Part shown: positions 9,899-20,816 of the stretch, piece after piece
Layout: the number at the start of each line of letters is the position of its first letter
How positions within the stretch are numbered: the first letter of the stretch is position 1
Assembly (NCBI GenBank): GCA_035771165.1
Contig: JAWNZC010000222.1
Span: forward strand, 992,001-1,056,000
Reading direction: 5' to 3'
DNA: 64,000 bases
Origin: Paragorgia papillata
Lineage: Eukaryota > Cnidaria > Anthozoa > Scleralcyonacea > Coralliidae
Notes under the pieces: generated by a model
Database searches by the model: none
Told to the model about the DNA's origin: nothing
Seen by the model: the letters and a program-made list of their open reading frames with translations, nothing else
Made by a program: the position numbers and the translations under genes

Positions 9899-11796
9899 TA
9901 TATATCACTTCTTTTGTCCATGTATGTAATTGTAAACCGTTGTTTGTGTCACACTATTCATTGTAATCTACCCGTCCAAGGCTGCAGACTGCTAGCCGAA
10001 AGCTCGTAACCCGAATTAATATTAAAACCAGAGAACGTTATCAACAGCAATATGAATGAATAATCCTGGTTTCGCATCCAACATCTTTAAAAGGACCTAT
10101 ATAGTTAAGAGAGACATGCTGCGCTGCACGCAACACAATATTATAATATAAACAAGACACTTAACAGATGATACTTTGATTCTCATTACACAATTACCTT
10201 TATAATCCGACAAGTAGGGATTGTCTGTTATTGGTCATGTTTCACAGTTTCTTATTATTCACAGTTTTTGTATCTGCGCAGCAGATATATTGCTATCGTG
10301 TTGTGTGTATGTATGTGTGTGTGTGTGTTAACTTTTTTGTGTAGGTGTAAACAATGCGCGACAAGTGAATCGGGCATGATCGGGGACAATCGAAGCTCAG
10401 AATTTTTTGGCGTCAACCTACGAGCTGTCAGATTGAACGATGGAAACGAGTATTTTTAATCCGATCGTGTTTACAAATATTTCGTTCGCCATATCACAAA
10501 GTCCTCCGAAGCGACAAAGTTTTGGATTAAAATACACGATTTTCAGGGTTCTATTCTATACGATTGTTTCAAATTCACATATCTTGTACATAATTTAACG
10601 TTCTATCTAACTGTACGAGTTTCGTTAATGGCACAAACCTACAGACGATTCAGGGATACTTTAAAATGATTGCGTTTGACCGTACGCCAAGTGATGCATA
10701 ATAATGCAATTTGATATTTGCGCTCATCTCAGTTCAAATAGATTTTTTTCCGTTGCTATTCTAGAATTTAACGCTCTATCTAACCGTGCAAGTTTCCCAA
10801 ATGGCACAAACCTACAGACGATTCAGAGATATACTTTTAAATATGACCGCGTTTGACCGTACGCCAAGTAAATAGCGTAATAATGCAATTTGATATTTGC
10901 GCTCATGTCTGTTCAAATAGCCTTTTCTCCGTTGCTATTCTATATCATGTTTTCTAATTCACATATGTTGTATAGAATTTAACGCTCTATCTAACTGTAG
11001 AAGTTTCGTGAATGGCACAAACCTACAGACGATTCAGGGGTATACTTTAAACACGAGGTATCCGGTGGCTCAACTGCAATGAAGATATATCCCAAATTCC
11101 CAATACGGCTGCTAGCCGTTAAATTCTATATTTCCGACAAAGTTTTTGACTAAAACACTATGCTTTTTCAGGGTTCTATTCTATACGATTTTTTTTAATT
11201 CACATATGTTGTAGAGTGTTTAACGCTCTATCTAACTGTACAAGTTTCGTGAATGGCACAAACCTACAGACGATTCAGGCAGGGATACTTTAAATATGAC
11301 TGATTGCGTTTGACCCGATAATTTCCATTTGATATTTGGCGCTCATCTCAGTTCAAATAGATTTTTCTCCGTTGCTATTCTATTTTTTCTAATTCATATT
11401 TGTTGTCCAGAATTAACGCTCTATCTAACGGTATAAGTTTCCAAAATGGCACAAACCTACTGTACAGACGATTCAGGGGTCTTTAGACCCGCGGTGTCCG
11501 GCTCAACAGCCGTATTGGCATATACCTTCATGCAGTTATGCACTAAAACATTTCGGAGACAGGGGATATTGCTGATAAAACTGGTAAGTATTTTTAACGT
11601 GACTTATAGTAAACTTGTGAGTGTGATCTACCACAGTTTTTGTGAGTCATGATAAAAAATTATTTTGGTCAGAGAACGTGTACTTTCTCTTTAATTATCT
11701 TATAAGATCTCGCTAAAATCTTATAAGATCTACGTGAAAAAATCTTATAAGATTTTTCTTAAGATCTTACAAGATTCTCACAGTGGTGGGTTTGGC
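9899..11796 (-). repeat. Right arm of foldback element
   Basis: It is the reverse complement of the left arm without the nested TA MITE. It carries about five GACGATTCAG-containing subrepeats (10635, 10815, 11025, 11268, 11465) against three at the left, so it is longer. It ends with ATCTTATAAGAT palindromes and CAGTGGTGGGTTTGGC. Confidence 0.8.
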
Positions 11797-11969
11797 GCAG
11801 ATACATGTACGCATAGCGGACCTTTTGTTTATAACTTTTCTTGTTTGGTGATTTACGAATTACGATATTTATAAGATTTTCACTCCGACTCCGGCTTTTC
11901 CGAGTCCGATGGTAAACACAGATTTTTATCGATTGACCACCGACCGATAAAAATCGCCCGACTAAAATC

Positions 11970-12052
11970 GTAGCGTGTGCGCCTAGCGTGCGTGCCTAGC
12001 GTGTGCGCCTAGCGTGCGTGCCTAGCGTGCGTGCCTAGCGTGCGTGCACATT
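11970..12052 (+). repeat. Short minisatellite (CCTAGCGTGCGTG)n
   Basis: About six units of CCTAGCGTGCGTG or CCTAGCGTGTGCG are in tandem, GC-rich against AT-rich surroundings. Confidence 0.85.
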
Positions 12053-12294
12053 CATATTAGGGGGCTTAAGCAAGTACAACGCGAATGTCACGACGACGGC
12101 CCAAGTACAATAGTATTCTTCAACCAAAACAAAACTCTGACTAATTTGCAATCCCAAGAGTAATCCCACAACCGTTCTCGTTGCACAACCCAGACAACGT
12201 TGCCCAAAACAACTCAGAAAACGTAACCTGTGAGGCCTTTATTTGTTCCCGCTTTCCTCCTTCCCTCCCTCCATCCCTCCCTCCCCTAGTTAGC

Positions 12295-12329
12295 CAACCT
12301 CGTACCCAAAGAGCCTGGGTACGAGGTTG
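12295..12329. repeat. Short palindrome (CCTCGTACCCA)
   Basis: CAACCTCGTACCCA and TGGGTACGAGGTTG form a 14-bp stem with a 7-nt loop. A related CCTCGTACCCAGGGTCT sequence occurs at 59352. Confidence 0.8.
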
Positions 12330-12341
12330 CTAGTGGTTAGC

Positions 12342-12550
12342 TAGCCTGGTACCCTGGCCCAATCAAAGAATATGGGCCAGGTAACCACTAAAGACTTCTG
12401 CTTTCCTATTGGTTGAAATTTCGCGCGTTTTTAGTGGCTATGAGTAAAACTGCAATCGTCATAAGTGGATTTAGCCCTGCTGACGCGAGAATGAGATTAG
12501 TGGTTACCTGGCCCATATTTCTTTTGAAATTGGGCCAGGGTACCAGGCTA
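12342..12550. mobile_element. 209-bp MITE with AGCCTGGTACCCTGGCCCAA TIRs
   Basis: The left TIR begins AGCCTGGTACCCTGGCCCAA, and the right arm (12525-12549) is its reverse complement. AGTGGTTAG flanks both sides (12332-12340 and 12550-12558), an 8-10 bp direct repeat that fits a hAT- or MULE-type duplication. No transposase is encoded. Confidence 0.7.
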
Positions 12551-12562
12551 GTGGTTAGCCTG

Positions 12563-12641
12563 CATAGCAGGCGTTACTGGATGAGGGTACTGGGGAAGCC
12601 CTCTCCCCAGTCCCCTCATCCAGTAACGCCTGCTACGCAAG
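12563..12641. repeat. Hairpin element (GCGTTACTGGATGAGG arms)
   Basis: TAGCAGGCGTTACTGGATGA at the left and its complement ending ACGCCTGCTA at the right form arms of about 33 bp around a GCCCTC loop. It abuts the previous MITE. Probably a miniature transposon. Confidence 0.75.
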
Positions 12642-12659
12642 CTATCCCTTAGTTTGATC

Positions 12660-13130
12660 CAGTGTTACTACAGAAAGAAACCAGAGTAAATTAAACTAAC
12701 TAAAACTGTAAAACAGAACTGAAGCTCAAAACATTGACTTGAGTGATTAATTACAACTCTAACACCTAGTACTGTAGGAAGCAGATTATTATAAACTGAC
12801 CTGGCTGAAATGACTCTATGAGATTTCTGTGTTGGTTGCCTGAGGCATATTATATAGTTGTACAAAACATATTATAAACTTGATTATAGCAACCTGAAAG
12901 AAAAACAAGAAGATAATGAGCAAAACATAAAAACAAGTTGCAAAAAATTTGAATATGAAACAAGAAGGTGCGTGTGGTGCAAGCGATAACTATGCAAAAT
13001 TAAGTGTCTTAATAAATATATAAGTCGTCAATAAAAATCTATTCAAATTAAGATTGACAGTGTTATTGCTATTATTGTAGGATAAAATTTCACTGACCAA
13101 ACAAATAGGTGCCATTGTTAGTTGGGGGAG
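12660..13130. other. AT-rich spacer, nothing recognised
   Basis: No coding, RNA or repeat signal was recognised before the minisatellite. Confidence 0.5.
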
Positions 13131-13149
13131 GGGTGTTGGGACAAATTGA

Positions 13150-14125
13150 CCCATCCTTGGGAATCACTAATCCCTGGGGGTGACTAATCCCTGGGGGTGA
13201 CTAATCCCTGGGAGGTCACTGATCCCTGGGAGGTTACTGATCCCTGGGAGGTCACTGATCCCTGAAGGGTGATTAAATCATGGGAGGGGTGATTAAATCC
13301 TAGGAGGGGTGATTAAATCCTGGGAGGTCCTGATCCCTGAGGGGTGATTAAATCATGGGAGGGGTGACTAAATCCTGGGAGGGGTGATTAAATCATGGGA
13401 GGGGTGACTAAATCCTGGGAGGGGTGATTAAATCCTGGGAGGGGTGATTAAATCCTGGGAGGTCCTGATCCCTGAGGGGTGATTAAATCCTGGGAGGTCC
13501 TGATCCCTGAGGGGTGATTAAATCCTGGGAGGTCCTGATCCCTGAGGGGTGATTAAATGCTGGGAGGTCACTGATCCCTGAGGGGTCACTAAACCCTGGG
13601 AGGGGTGATTAAATCATGGGAGGGGTGATTAAATCCTGGGAAGTCACTGATCCCCGAGGGGTGATTAAATCATGGGAGGGGTGATTAAATCCTGGGAGGG
13701 GTGATTAAATCCTGGGAGGGGTGATTAAATCCTGGGAGGGGTGATTAAATCCTGGGAGGTCACTGATCCCTGAGGGGTGATTAAATCCTGGGAGGGGTGA
13801 TGAAATCCTGGGAGGTAACTGATCCCTGAGGGGTGATTAAACCCTGGGAGGGGTGATTAAATCCTGGGAGGGGTGATTAAATCCTGGGAGGGGTGATTAA
13901 ATCCTGGGAGGTCCTGATCCCTGAGGGGTGATTAAATCCTGGGAGGGGTGATTAAATCCTGGGAGGTCACTGACCCCTGAGGGGTGATTAAATCCTGGGA
14001 GGGGTGATTAAATCCTGGGAGGGGTGATTAAATCCTGGGAGTTCACTGATCCCTGAGGGGTGATTAAATCCTGGGAGGGGTGATTAAATCCTGGGAGGTC
14101 CTGATCCCTGAGGGGTCACTAAACC
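13150..14125 (+). repeat. ~1-kb minisatellite, 19-20 bp unit
   Basis: The dominant unit is GGGGTGATTAAATCCTGGGA, with a second variant GGTCACTGATCCCTGA inserted at intervals. The variants alternate in blocks, giving an irregular higher order. The ends are degenerate (to about 14290). It is G-rich on the plus strand. Confidence 0.9.
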
Positions 14126-14339
14126 CTGAGAGGTCACTGATCGCTGGGTGGTCGCGAATCCTTACAGATCACTGATCCCTAGGAGTCACAAATCTCTAGG
14201 CTCACTGATACTTATGGGTCAGATGACCCTGGGGGTAACTAATGCCTAGGGGTTACTCAACCCATGGGAGATCACTAATGCCCAGTGGAAAAGACACGTA
14301 GTAATGAAATGCTGGACTAGAAAGAACAGATGAACTTAG

Positions 14340-14514
14340 AAATGCTATAAATACATTACATTTTTAATTATGTAATTTTTAAATACAACATTGTAAATAT
14401 ATTCGATACACATATTATTATATAAATAGTTTTTAATATTTAATCATTGTAATTGAGTGTAGAAAAGCCCTTAGGGGAACACACAATAAAGTATCTATCT
14501 ATCTATCTATCTAT
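14340..14514 (+). mobile_element. Probable retroposon 3' tail with AATAAA and (TATC)n
   Basis: An AT-rich stretch ends in CACACAATAAAGTATC and about six TATC repeats. A polyadenylation-like AATAAA followed directly by a short tandem tail is the usual 3' end of CR1/L2-type LINEs or their SINEs. No coding part remains. Confidence 0.4.
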
Positions 14515-14521
14515 TGTATAA

Positions 14522-15115
14522 ATTTATACAATATGGCTATAGTCTGAGGTTTAAAGCACAATAGCTGCTGCTGCATGTGAGAAAATAGTATTTTAACCAT
14601 TCTTTTTTTTAAGTCAATCTTCAGCAATATATAAGGCTGTTATTGTTTCAAGCAGTATTTTATTGCTAAAAATCTTGACAGTTTATATTATATATAATTA
14701 CCACAGTTTTCACTCGATCAGTACAATATACAGTTGCAGATTGAGTCCAACCATGCCAGCTACTGTATGTATGTGTATTAAATACATGTACATATAGTAG
14801 CTGGCATGGTTGGACTCAATCTGCAACTGTATATTGTACTGAGTGAAAACTGTGGTAATTAAACTGTCAAGATTTTTAGCACTAAAATACTGCTTCAAAC
14901 AATAACAGCCTTATTGCTGAAGATTGACTTAAAACAAAAGAATGGTTAAAATACTATTTTCTCACATGCAGCAGCAGCTATTGTGCTATAACTCATTCCT
15001 GTCTGAGGGCTTCCCCAGAGATGAATAAAATCGTCTGGCATTAGCCAGAATAAAATACTAAAGACCAATTCGGACAGGAAAGAGTTAAACCTCAGACTAT
15101 AGCCATATTGTATTC
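14522..15115. repeat. Large palindrome interrupted by a MITE
   Basis: The left arm (about 14522-14775) and right arm (about 14785-15115) are inverted copies. They share blocks such as GCAGATTGAGTCCAACCATG, TACCACAGTTTTCACTC and AGCTGCTGCTGCATGTGAG. The right arm is longer because of a MITE at 14992-15084. There is no coding capacity. Confidence 0.85.
14992..15084. mobile_element. 93-bp TTAA MITE, copy 3, inside palindrome arm
   Basis: CTCATTCCTGTCTGAGG and GGACAGGAAAGAG are the ends. The flanks are ATAA (14988-14991) and TTAA (15085-15088). The other palindrome arm holds the empty site with a single TTAA (14551-14554). This is the second internal empty-site proof for this family. Confidence 0.85.
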
Positions 15116-15459
15116 CTTTAATATTTTCAATTTGAATTTGTGAAATGTTGCTTTTCATTTTACTTATATAAACCTTCCTGGTAAAGTCATTGATTGTTTA
15201 ATAACATTTTGTTATAGATTATAATATTTTTAATAACTAGCATAAATTAGAATAATTTGAAATAATTAATTTGAAGAATTGAAGAATTTTTAAAGACAAT
15301 TCAAATAATATATTGTATAAGATATACAGACTAAATCAGCTCAATACTTCACACTTAAGTGTGCGTAAAGATATGAATTAATCTTTGAGAAAAATAATGA
15401 TTTTTTAGTCTGAAAAGGACAAAACTGTTCAGGTGTTACTGTAATTGCTGCAGAATTAA

Positions 15460-15576
15460 TCCATTGCTGTCTATAGGATATGAGGGTTAATCTCTCTTTG
15501 ATGAGTAAAATCATCTGCTGTTAGACACAGTAAAACAATAAAGGGATCATTTTTGACCAGCTCAGGCAGGAATGGG
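15460..15576. mobile_element. TTAA MITE, long variant, copy 4
   Basis: TTAA precedes TCCATTGCTGTCT, and CAGGAATGGG is followed by TTAA. The interior shares GAGTAAAATCATCTG with the short variant. It is separated from copy 5 by TTAATCACTTGTTAA. Confidence 0.75.
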
Positions 15577-15591
15577 TTAATCACTTGTTAA

Positions 15592-15704
15592 CTCATTGCT
15601 GCCTAGGATGTCTGAGGGTTCTCCCTTTGATGAGTAAATCATCTGGTGTTAGACAGAGTAAAACAATAAAGTGATCATTTTTGACCAGCTCAGGCAAGAA
15701 TGGG
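15592..15704. mobile_element. TTAA MITE, long variant, copy 5
   Basis: TTAA-CTCATTGCTGCCTAGG begins the element and GGCAAGAATGGG-TTAA ends it. The interior is GTAAATCATCTGGTGTTAG. Confidence 0.8.
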
Positions 15705-15714
15705 TTAATTAAGA

Positions 15715-16200
15715 ATTCATTAATAATAAATTTAGGTTAATGTGAGGGAGTAAGAGATAATGTTTTCCTGCCTCGAAGCAATCACTAAGTGCAGTTTCCT
15801 GCTGGCATGTGAACAGATAAAACTTAACCCAAATCCTGATCTAAAGTTCCTTCCTTATCAAAACAAAATTCCTCTTTGAGGCAATGGTATAAATGAATAC
15901 GGCAAAGGCGACAGTGGTCATGCATTCTGTCACAGTCAGAGAGCTGACTCTAGATCGTTCTGAATACTGGCAATCTAAGTCTTTCAGGGATATTATTTTT
16001 TCCCACCCATCACATTCCTTTTCTAATAACATCTGTAAATAGTCGCTTATAGCCATAAATTGTAATAATAAAACAAAAATGCAATAATTATCTAATAAAT
16101 GAGTGGTTGGAAGTGCTGTCATCCTTATCACAGAAGTGCTGTGTCACTGCCTCACACATTTGGATGGGTGAGACATCGACCTTACGAGTGCTGAGCAGCC
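15715..16200. other. No recognised gene
   Basis: A minus-strand open frame of 96 codons (15841-16131) lacks any recognised motif. No repeat was seen. Confidence 0.45.
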
Positions 16201-16586
16201 TTCAGCAGGGTGTAAGAACCGGGGGGGAAATGGGGCATGTGCCCCCCCCAACTTTGTCATGAAGTGCCCTTATTGCAACAGAAAAGTGCCCTTTTTATGA
16301 TAAAACATGTGTTTCAAGTGTCCTTTTGAAGTCCTACCCCCTGAACAAAGTGCCCTTTTGAAGCTGTGTCCCTCCAAGATCAACTTGCTTCCTACACCCA
16401 CTGCCTCTCAGACTTTGTTAATGTCTCTAAAATGGGCAATCCCCATTTTAGGCCAGCAGACAGGACACCCTCCTCCCAGTTCAGCTACTTCCTTCGCTAT
16501 CTCCTTTTGCCACAATTCATTACAACCAATGCCTCTGTCTCAATTTGTATCATTAAATACGACCTTGATCATTAATCACTTGTTAA

Positions 16587-16955
16587 CTCATTGCTGCCTA
16601 GGATGTCTGAGGGCTCTCTCTTTAACATAAGTAAAATCATCTGGTGTTAGACAGAGTAAAACAATAAAGGAACCATTCTTGGTCAGCTCAGGCAGGAATG
16701 GGTTAATCACTTGTTAACTCATTGCTGCCTAGGATGGCTGAGAGTTCTCTCTTTGATGAGTAAAATCATCTGGTGTTAGACACAGTAAAACAATAAAGGG
16801 ATCATTTTTGGTCAGCTCAGGCAGAAATGGGTTAATCACTTGTTAACTCATTGCTGCCTAGGATGTCTGAGAGTTCTCTCTTTGACTAGTAAAATCATCT
16901 GGTGTTGACACAGTAAAACAATAAAGGGACTGTTTTTGGCCAGCTCAGGCAGGAA
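16587..16955. mobile_element. Head-to-tail chain of three TTAA MITEs (copies 6-8)
   Basis: Elements at 16587-16702 and 16718-16831 are complete (CTCATTGCTGCCTAGGATG to CAGGAATGGG or CAGAAATGGG). A third, from 16847, is truncated at GGCAGGAA near 16955. Each neighbouring pair is separated by the same TTAATCACTTGTTAA. Copies 4 and 5 share that spacer, so element plus spacer has been amplified as a unit. Confidence 0.8.
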
Positions 16956-18160
16956 CTAAAAAGTCACACACTTTTAAAAATAAACTACTTAGCTAGAAGA
17001 CAGTTTATGTTACTGACATAACTAGCATGGGTGAATTAAAGATACTAGTTTCAGATATAAAGACAACGGAAATAGATCATTTCCCCAGGGGAAGGGGGGA
17101 GCTAGGGAAGGTTAGAACAGCTGCGAGGTTTTCTTCTGTATATACATGGTATAAACGAATATTGTTTCTGTGGGTGCAGATGTCTATAGTGACATATATA
17201 ACATTCAGCTAGCTACCCTAATAAGTACATGCAGTAAATGTCAAACTTGGTTGACTAATTCAATATCATAATTTTATGTCTCGTTTAAACCCAAAGGATC
17301 AGTTTTCTTCTAACTGCTGTAATTCTGGTGTGTTTTGTACACAAAAACATTGTTTGAAAAATCCACATGAAATATATGCTTTTTTGGCACTGGAAAACCA
17401 TAACAGTTTTTGTGGCCAAGAGATAAAATATATTAGACATGGCTTGAAAACCATTCAGACAAACTTTGAGGCTGATTCAGTGAACTCTGATCAAGGTTGA
17501 CCTCCAGCCGCAAACACAAGCCCACTCACAGACACAATACTAATTATTGAATATTTAAAATCAAGCTATGTTTTGATAATGGCTAGATATTGAAATATGC
17601 AAGGATAACAAGCCATAATGACCAGGGAGTTAACGTCTGACTCTGATCAGAATCAACCCATAACAAGGCCTGGTGCTGAAAGCTTTTATGAAAACAATAT
17701 TGATTATTTTTGTCTATTTTTTCACAGTGATATTTTTTGTCCCACGAAATGTAAATTTAATTGCAAACGGAAGTACCGGTACTTAAAAATCCTTCAATGT
17801 GTTGAAACAACTTCATATTAATTACTCAAAATACTTTAAATATCTTGGAATTTCCCGCACATAAGTGAAAGCTAAACAAAAAATATTTATGAAATTGACA
17901 GAATTGTAGCGTTAAAACTATTATTCTTGCATGAGACGAATGTTAAATTCTTCAAGGAACAAACCCTGGGGTTCTTGCTCAACCGAAATTTTTAAATTTC
18001 ATTTTCTACAGGTTGCTGATTGAATCTATCAATCAAAATTACAATGTTGTGTATCAATATTGCAAAGTTGCACACAAGAGAACATCTGGTTTGACTATAA
18101 TTTTAAAGGTCAAGTACTGTGTATTGCATGGTGGCTGTGTGGTCCCTGGTAGTGTGTGAG
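16956..18160. other. No recognised gene
   Basis: Short open frames are present, but none shows motif or splice support. The sequence is AT-rich and lacks tandem repeats. Confidence 0.5.
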
Positions 18161-18162
18161 AA

Positions 18163-18346
18163 GTAATTTTATTTGCTAAGCTTTCAGCCTGTTGACTCAT
18201 TAGCCTTCATCAGAGCAACCTAACAACAAGCTGTCGGCTAACATCATTAATATTTATGATAATAAATAATGTTAGCCAACAGCTTGTTGTTATATTGCTC
18301 TGATGAAGACCTGAGTCAACAGGTCGAAAGCTTAGCAAATAAATAT
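18163..18346. repeat. Inverted-repeat element
   Basis: ATTTGCTAAGCTTTCAGCCT and its complement ending AAAGCTTAGCAAAT are the outer arms, with CAACAAGCTGTCGGCTAAC further in, around an AT-rich loop. Probably a MITE. Both arms contain a CTGATGA...GAAA string resembling a hammerhead core; that reading was rejected. Confidence 0.8.
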
Positions 18347-18370
18347 GAAGCGTGGTGTTTCCACAAAACT

Positions 18371-18634
18371 TACTGCCATTTGCAAGCCACTGTTAGGCTT
18401 GCGATTATTTTCACATTTGTTTACATTTGAAAGTTGAAAGTTTCACCAGAAGACATTGAACATTTAAAAACAAACCAATCAACTTGCGGCATCATTTCAA
18501 AGAAACCTGTCAAAATGACACTGCAAGTTGATTGATTTGTTTTTAAATGTTCAATGTTTTCTGGTGAAACACTGAAACTCATAAACAAATGTGAAAATAA
18601 TTGCAAGCCTAATGGTGGCTTGCAAATGGCAGTA
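18371..18634. repeat. 264-bp foldback MITE
   Basis: The arms start TACTGCCATTTGCAAGCCAC and end with its complement. Inner blocks AATCAACTTGC and GCAAGTTGATTGATT pair around a short centre at about 18500. No open frame is supported. Confidence 0.8.
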
Positions 18635-18702
18635 TTTTTAAAACTAATATTATGTAAACAAACTCTTGGTCATGAATACGCAGTTTGCATTGTAGATCAC
18701 CT

Positions 18703-18775
18703 GTAACACTTTGAGGCCTGGACCTCTCCCTGTGCTGAATAAAATCGTCTGCGAAGACTTCAAAGTGTTAAAACA
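18703..18775. mobile_element. Diverged short MITE
   Basis: AACACTTTGA and TCAAAGTGTT are inverted ends around a GAATAAAATCGTCTGCG interior resembling the TTAA MITE interior. The flanking TTAA is not clear on the left. Confidence 0.4.
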
Positions 18776-20168
18776 AAATGCAAAAGTGAGTACTGAATGT
18801 CTGAGTACAGACTTGATGTGTGTGTGTCAAATGAAAAGGACATTATTATTTAGAGTTATTTATTATTAGTTTCTGTTACAGAATTTTGCTTTCCACTTGA
18901 CAAATTGACAAACAATGGACACAGACTAGTTTCAGTGGTTTCCAATCCCAACCAAAAATAAATTCTAACCCTTATCTTACCCATAATCCTAACTTTATAA
19001 AAGCGAATATCCCCTCAAAACAATGTCTTCTACCCGAGGAAGCAACCCTTATAATTTGAAATCAGCTCGAGCGAGACTCGAGATAAATTGTCTTACCGTA
19101 TGTTTTTTCCTTCCATATCAAAGACTTTTCATCCCAGTTTACTTTAACAAGTCCAAACCTAGCAAAAAGCAGTTAATATTGCTTTATCTTCATCGGTATT
19201 CAAAAGCACGTGGAACGCCATCTTGGATATTTAAATTTCTCGGACATTCAGGCAAAGACCGCGTGCAGGCTAAAACAAGGCCCTAAACACCCTGCGAGGG
19301 CAATTTATATTCAGTTTATATCATATTATCTATGCTTACGAAAGAAAAAGGAAAGTCTGAAATAAAGAATGTATAGAGGTTCAAGTAGGTACAAAGGTAT
19401 GGAAAGTTTCAACATAAAAAAACAATTCAAGAACTGTGAAAATATCGTTCATATTTCTGACGAGAACGCGACGACAAACGTTTGAGTCCTTTCACGACTT
19501 CAAGTTTTAAAAGCGACTAAAAAATACATTTCTGTATCTAAAATACTTCTGGTATGCTTACCTTGTAAACCCACTTGTTAAAAGAAGACGAAAGACAATA
19601 TCAGCTGTCGAAATAAAATACAAGATATGCAGTCGCTCTTCCTCAAGCCAACGCTCTAAACGTTGAGAAAGAAAGCTCCGACAATAGAAAACTCTTTTCG
19701 CTGTTTTTTTAAATCAAAGTCGAGATTTTTCAGGGAATATTTTTTCTTTTATTCAGCGAAGCAAAAATCCAAAACATTATTTTCAATCTTGAACGAAATT
19801 TTCCCGCTTCAGCAGCTGGTATGCTCACGTCATCAACACGAAACATGATTGGTCGCTTGAAGAGAATTTCTATTCTTAGTTTTTTTGCCTTTTATATTGT
19901 TCATGATTTGAAAGTGTTTTATCGCGGGTTTCGCCTTCTTTAGCAAAAACATTTCTTCCTACTTTACTTTTCAGTCCTAGAAACCTAGCAAAAACAAGTT
20001 AACTGGACATCACTTTTTCGTCAACAAACGGGACACGGCAGCACAAGGCAGCACTGCGAGAGGATAACCGGAAATTGAGGTCAGCGCTGTGAAATACTTT
20101 GTGGCATATCGTTATTAAGGTTTCGTTTTAAAAAGGCCCGGGTAAATTTGGTCTTTTAAATTAACGAG
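18776..20168. other. No recognised gene
   Basis: AT-rich with several short frames; none supported. It contains no tandem repeats or obvious RNA gene. Confidence 0.5.
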
Positions 20169-20350
20169 AGTCATCAGAGGGGGCCCATCTTGCCAGCGCG
20201 TGGGCACCAATGGCGGACTCGAAAGACGCGCGGGGGACTGTGGCAGGGGATTTAAAAAACACGATCGAGTGTCCCAGTCCCCCGCGCGTCTTTCGAGTCT
20301 GCCACAGGGTTCCCACGCGCTGCCAAGATGGGCTCCCTGTGGAGTCATCC
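20169..20350. repeat. GC-rich inverted repeat with ~80-bp arms
   Basis: Left blocks GGGCCCATCTTGCCAGCGCG and GACTCGAAAGACGCGCGGGG recur in inverse order on the right (GCGCGTCTTTCGAGTC, CGCGCTGCCAAGATGGG). The centre is AT-rich. Overlapping open frames on the minus strand are a by-product of the palindrome. Confidence 0.8.
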
Positions 20351-20673
20351 ATCACAAGTGCATGACGGGCGAACATTAGGACCGGACAAGAATTAAGGAG
20401 ATTTTCCAATGGCGAATTTCGTCGCGCGAGGCGACATTGCTATTTTAAAATTGAACAGATTGGAATAGATTTTTAATTAGTCCCATTCGAGAGATGGTGG
20501 TGAGAGAAAAGTAAAACGTCTCTTCACGCGACAAAATTCGCCAGTGGAAAACCGGCTACGAGGAGATTTGGATTGTTCGAACTGACACACGGACATAACA
20601 TATTCACTGTTATTTTTAATGTAATTAGCAATAACTTACAAATCAGTATTTTTTCATATTTTCCATTTCTATT

Positions 20674-20816
20674 TAGTATAAACCAACTAGTCAAGTATTA
20701 CAAATGCTGGATCCCGATTGGTTGAGTGAAATTTTCAATGTAATTTAGGGCAGAAAACTTTCCCGAGGTTTCAGTTGTTTCTTGCAATAGTTTGACCAAC
20801 TGGTTGGTTTATACTA
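20674..20816. mobile_element. 143-bp MITE (TAGTATAAACCAAC ends)
   Basis: TAGTATAAACCAACTAGTCAA-type left end and TTGACCAACTGGTTGGTTTA-type right end are inverted repeats. The ends may include a TA target duplication. Confidence 0.65.

Larger units (their letters stand above)
7900..11796. mobile_element. 3.9-kb foldback-type DNA transposon
   Basis: The ends are inverted copies of GCCAAACCCACCACTGTGAG. Inversion continues inward for over 1 kb: 7900-9145 plus 9536-9629 on the left against 9899-11796 on the right. Subterminal parts hold several ATCTTATAAGAT palindromes, and the arms contain ~200-bp subrepeats carrying GAATCGTCTGTAGGTTTGT (three at the left, about five at the right). A 269-bp centre carries an endonuclease remnant. 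No intact transposase is present and no TSD is evident, so superfamily is unassigned (foldback or MULE-like). Confidence 0.8.

Noticed and set aside
18163..18346. Hammerhead ribozyme core (CTGATGA, stem GACCTG/CAGGTC, GAAA)
   Set aside because: An extra A separates CTGATGA from the stem, the left-arm version does not form stem II, and stem I could form only with a large bulge that pairs with the catalytic strand. The strings are better explained as arms of an inverted repeat.
20115..20409. Two overlapping minus-strand ORFs of about 80 codons
   Set aside because: They lie across a GC-rich palindrome and have no recognised domain.
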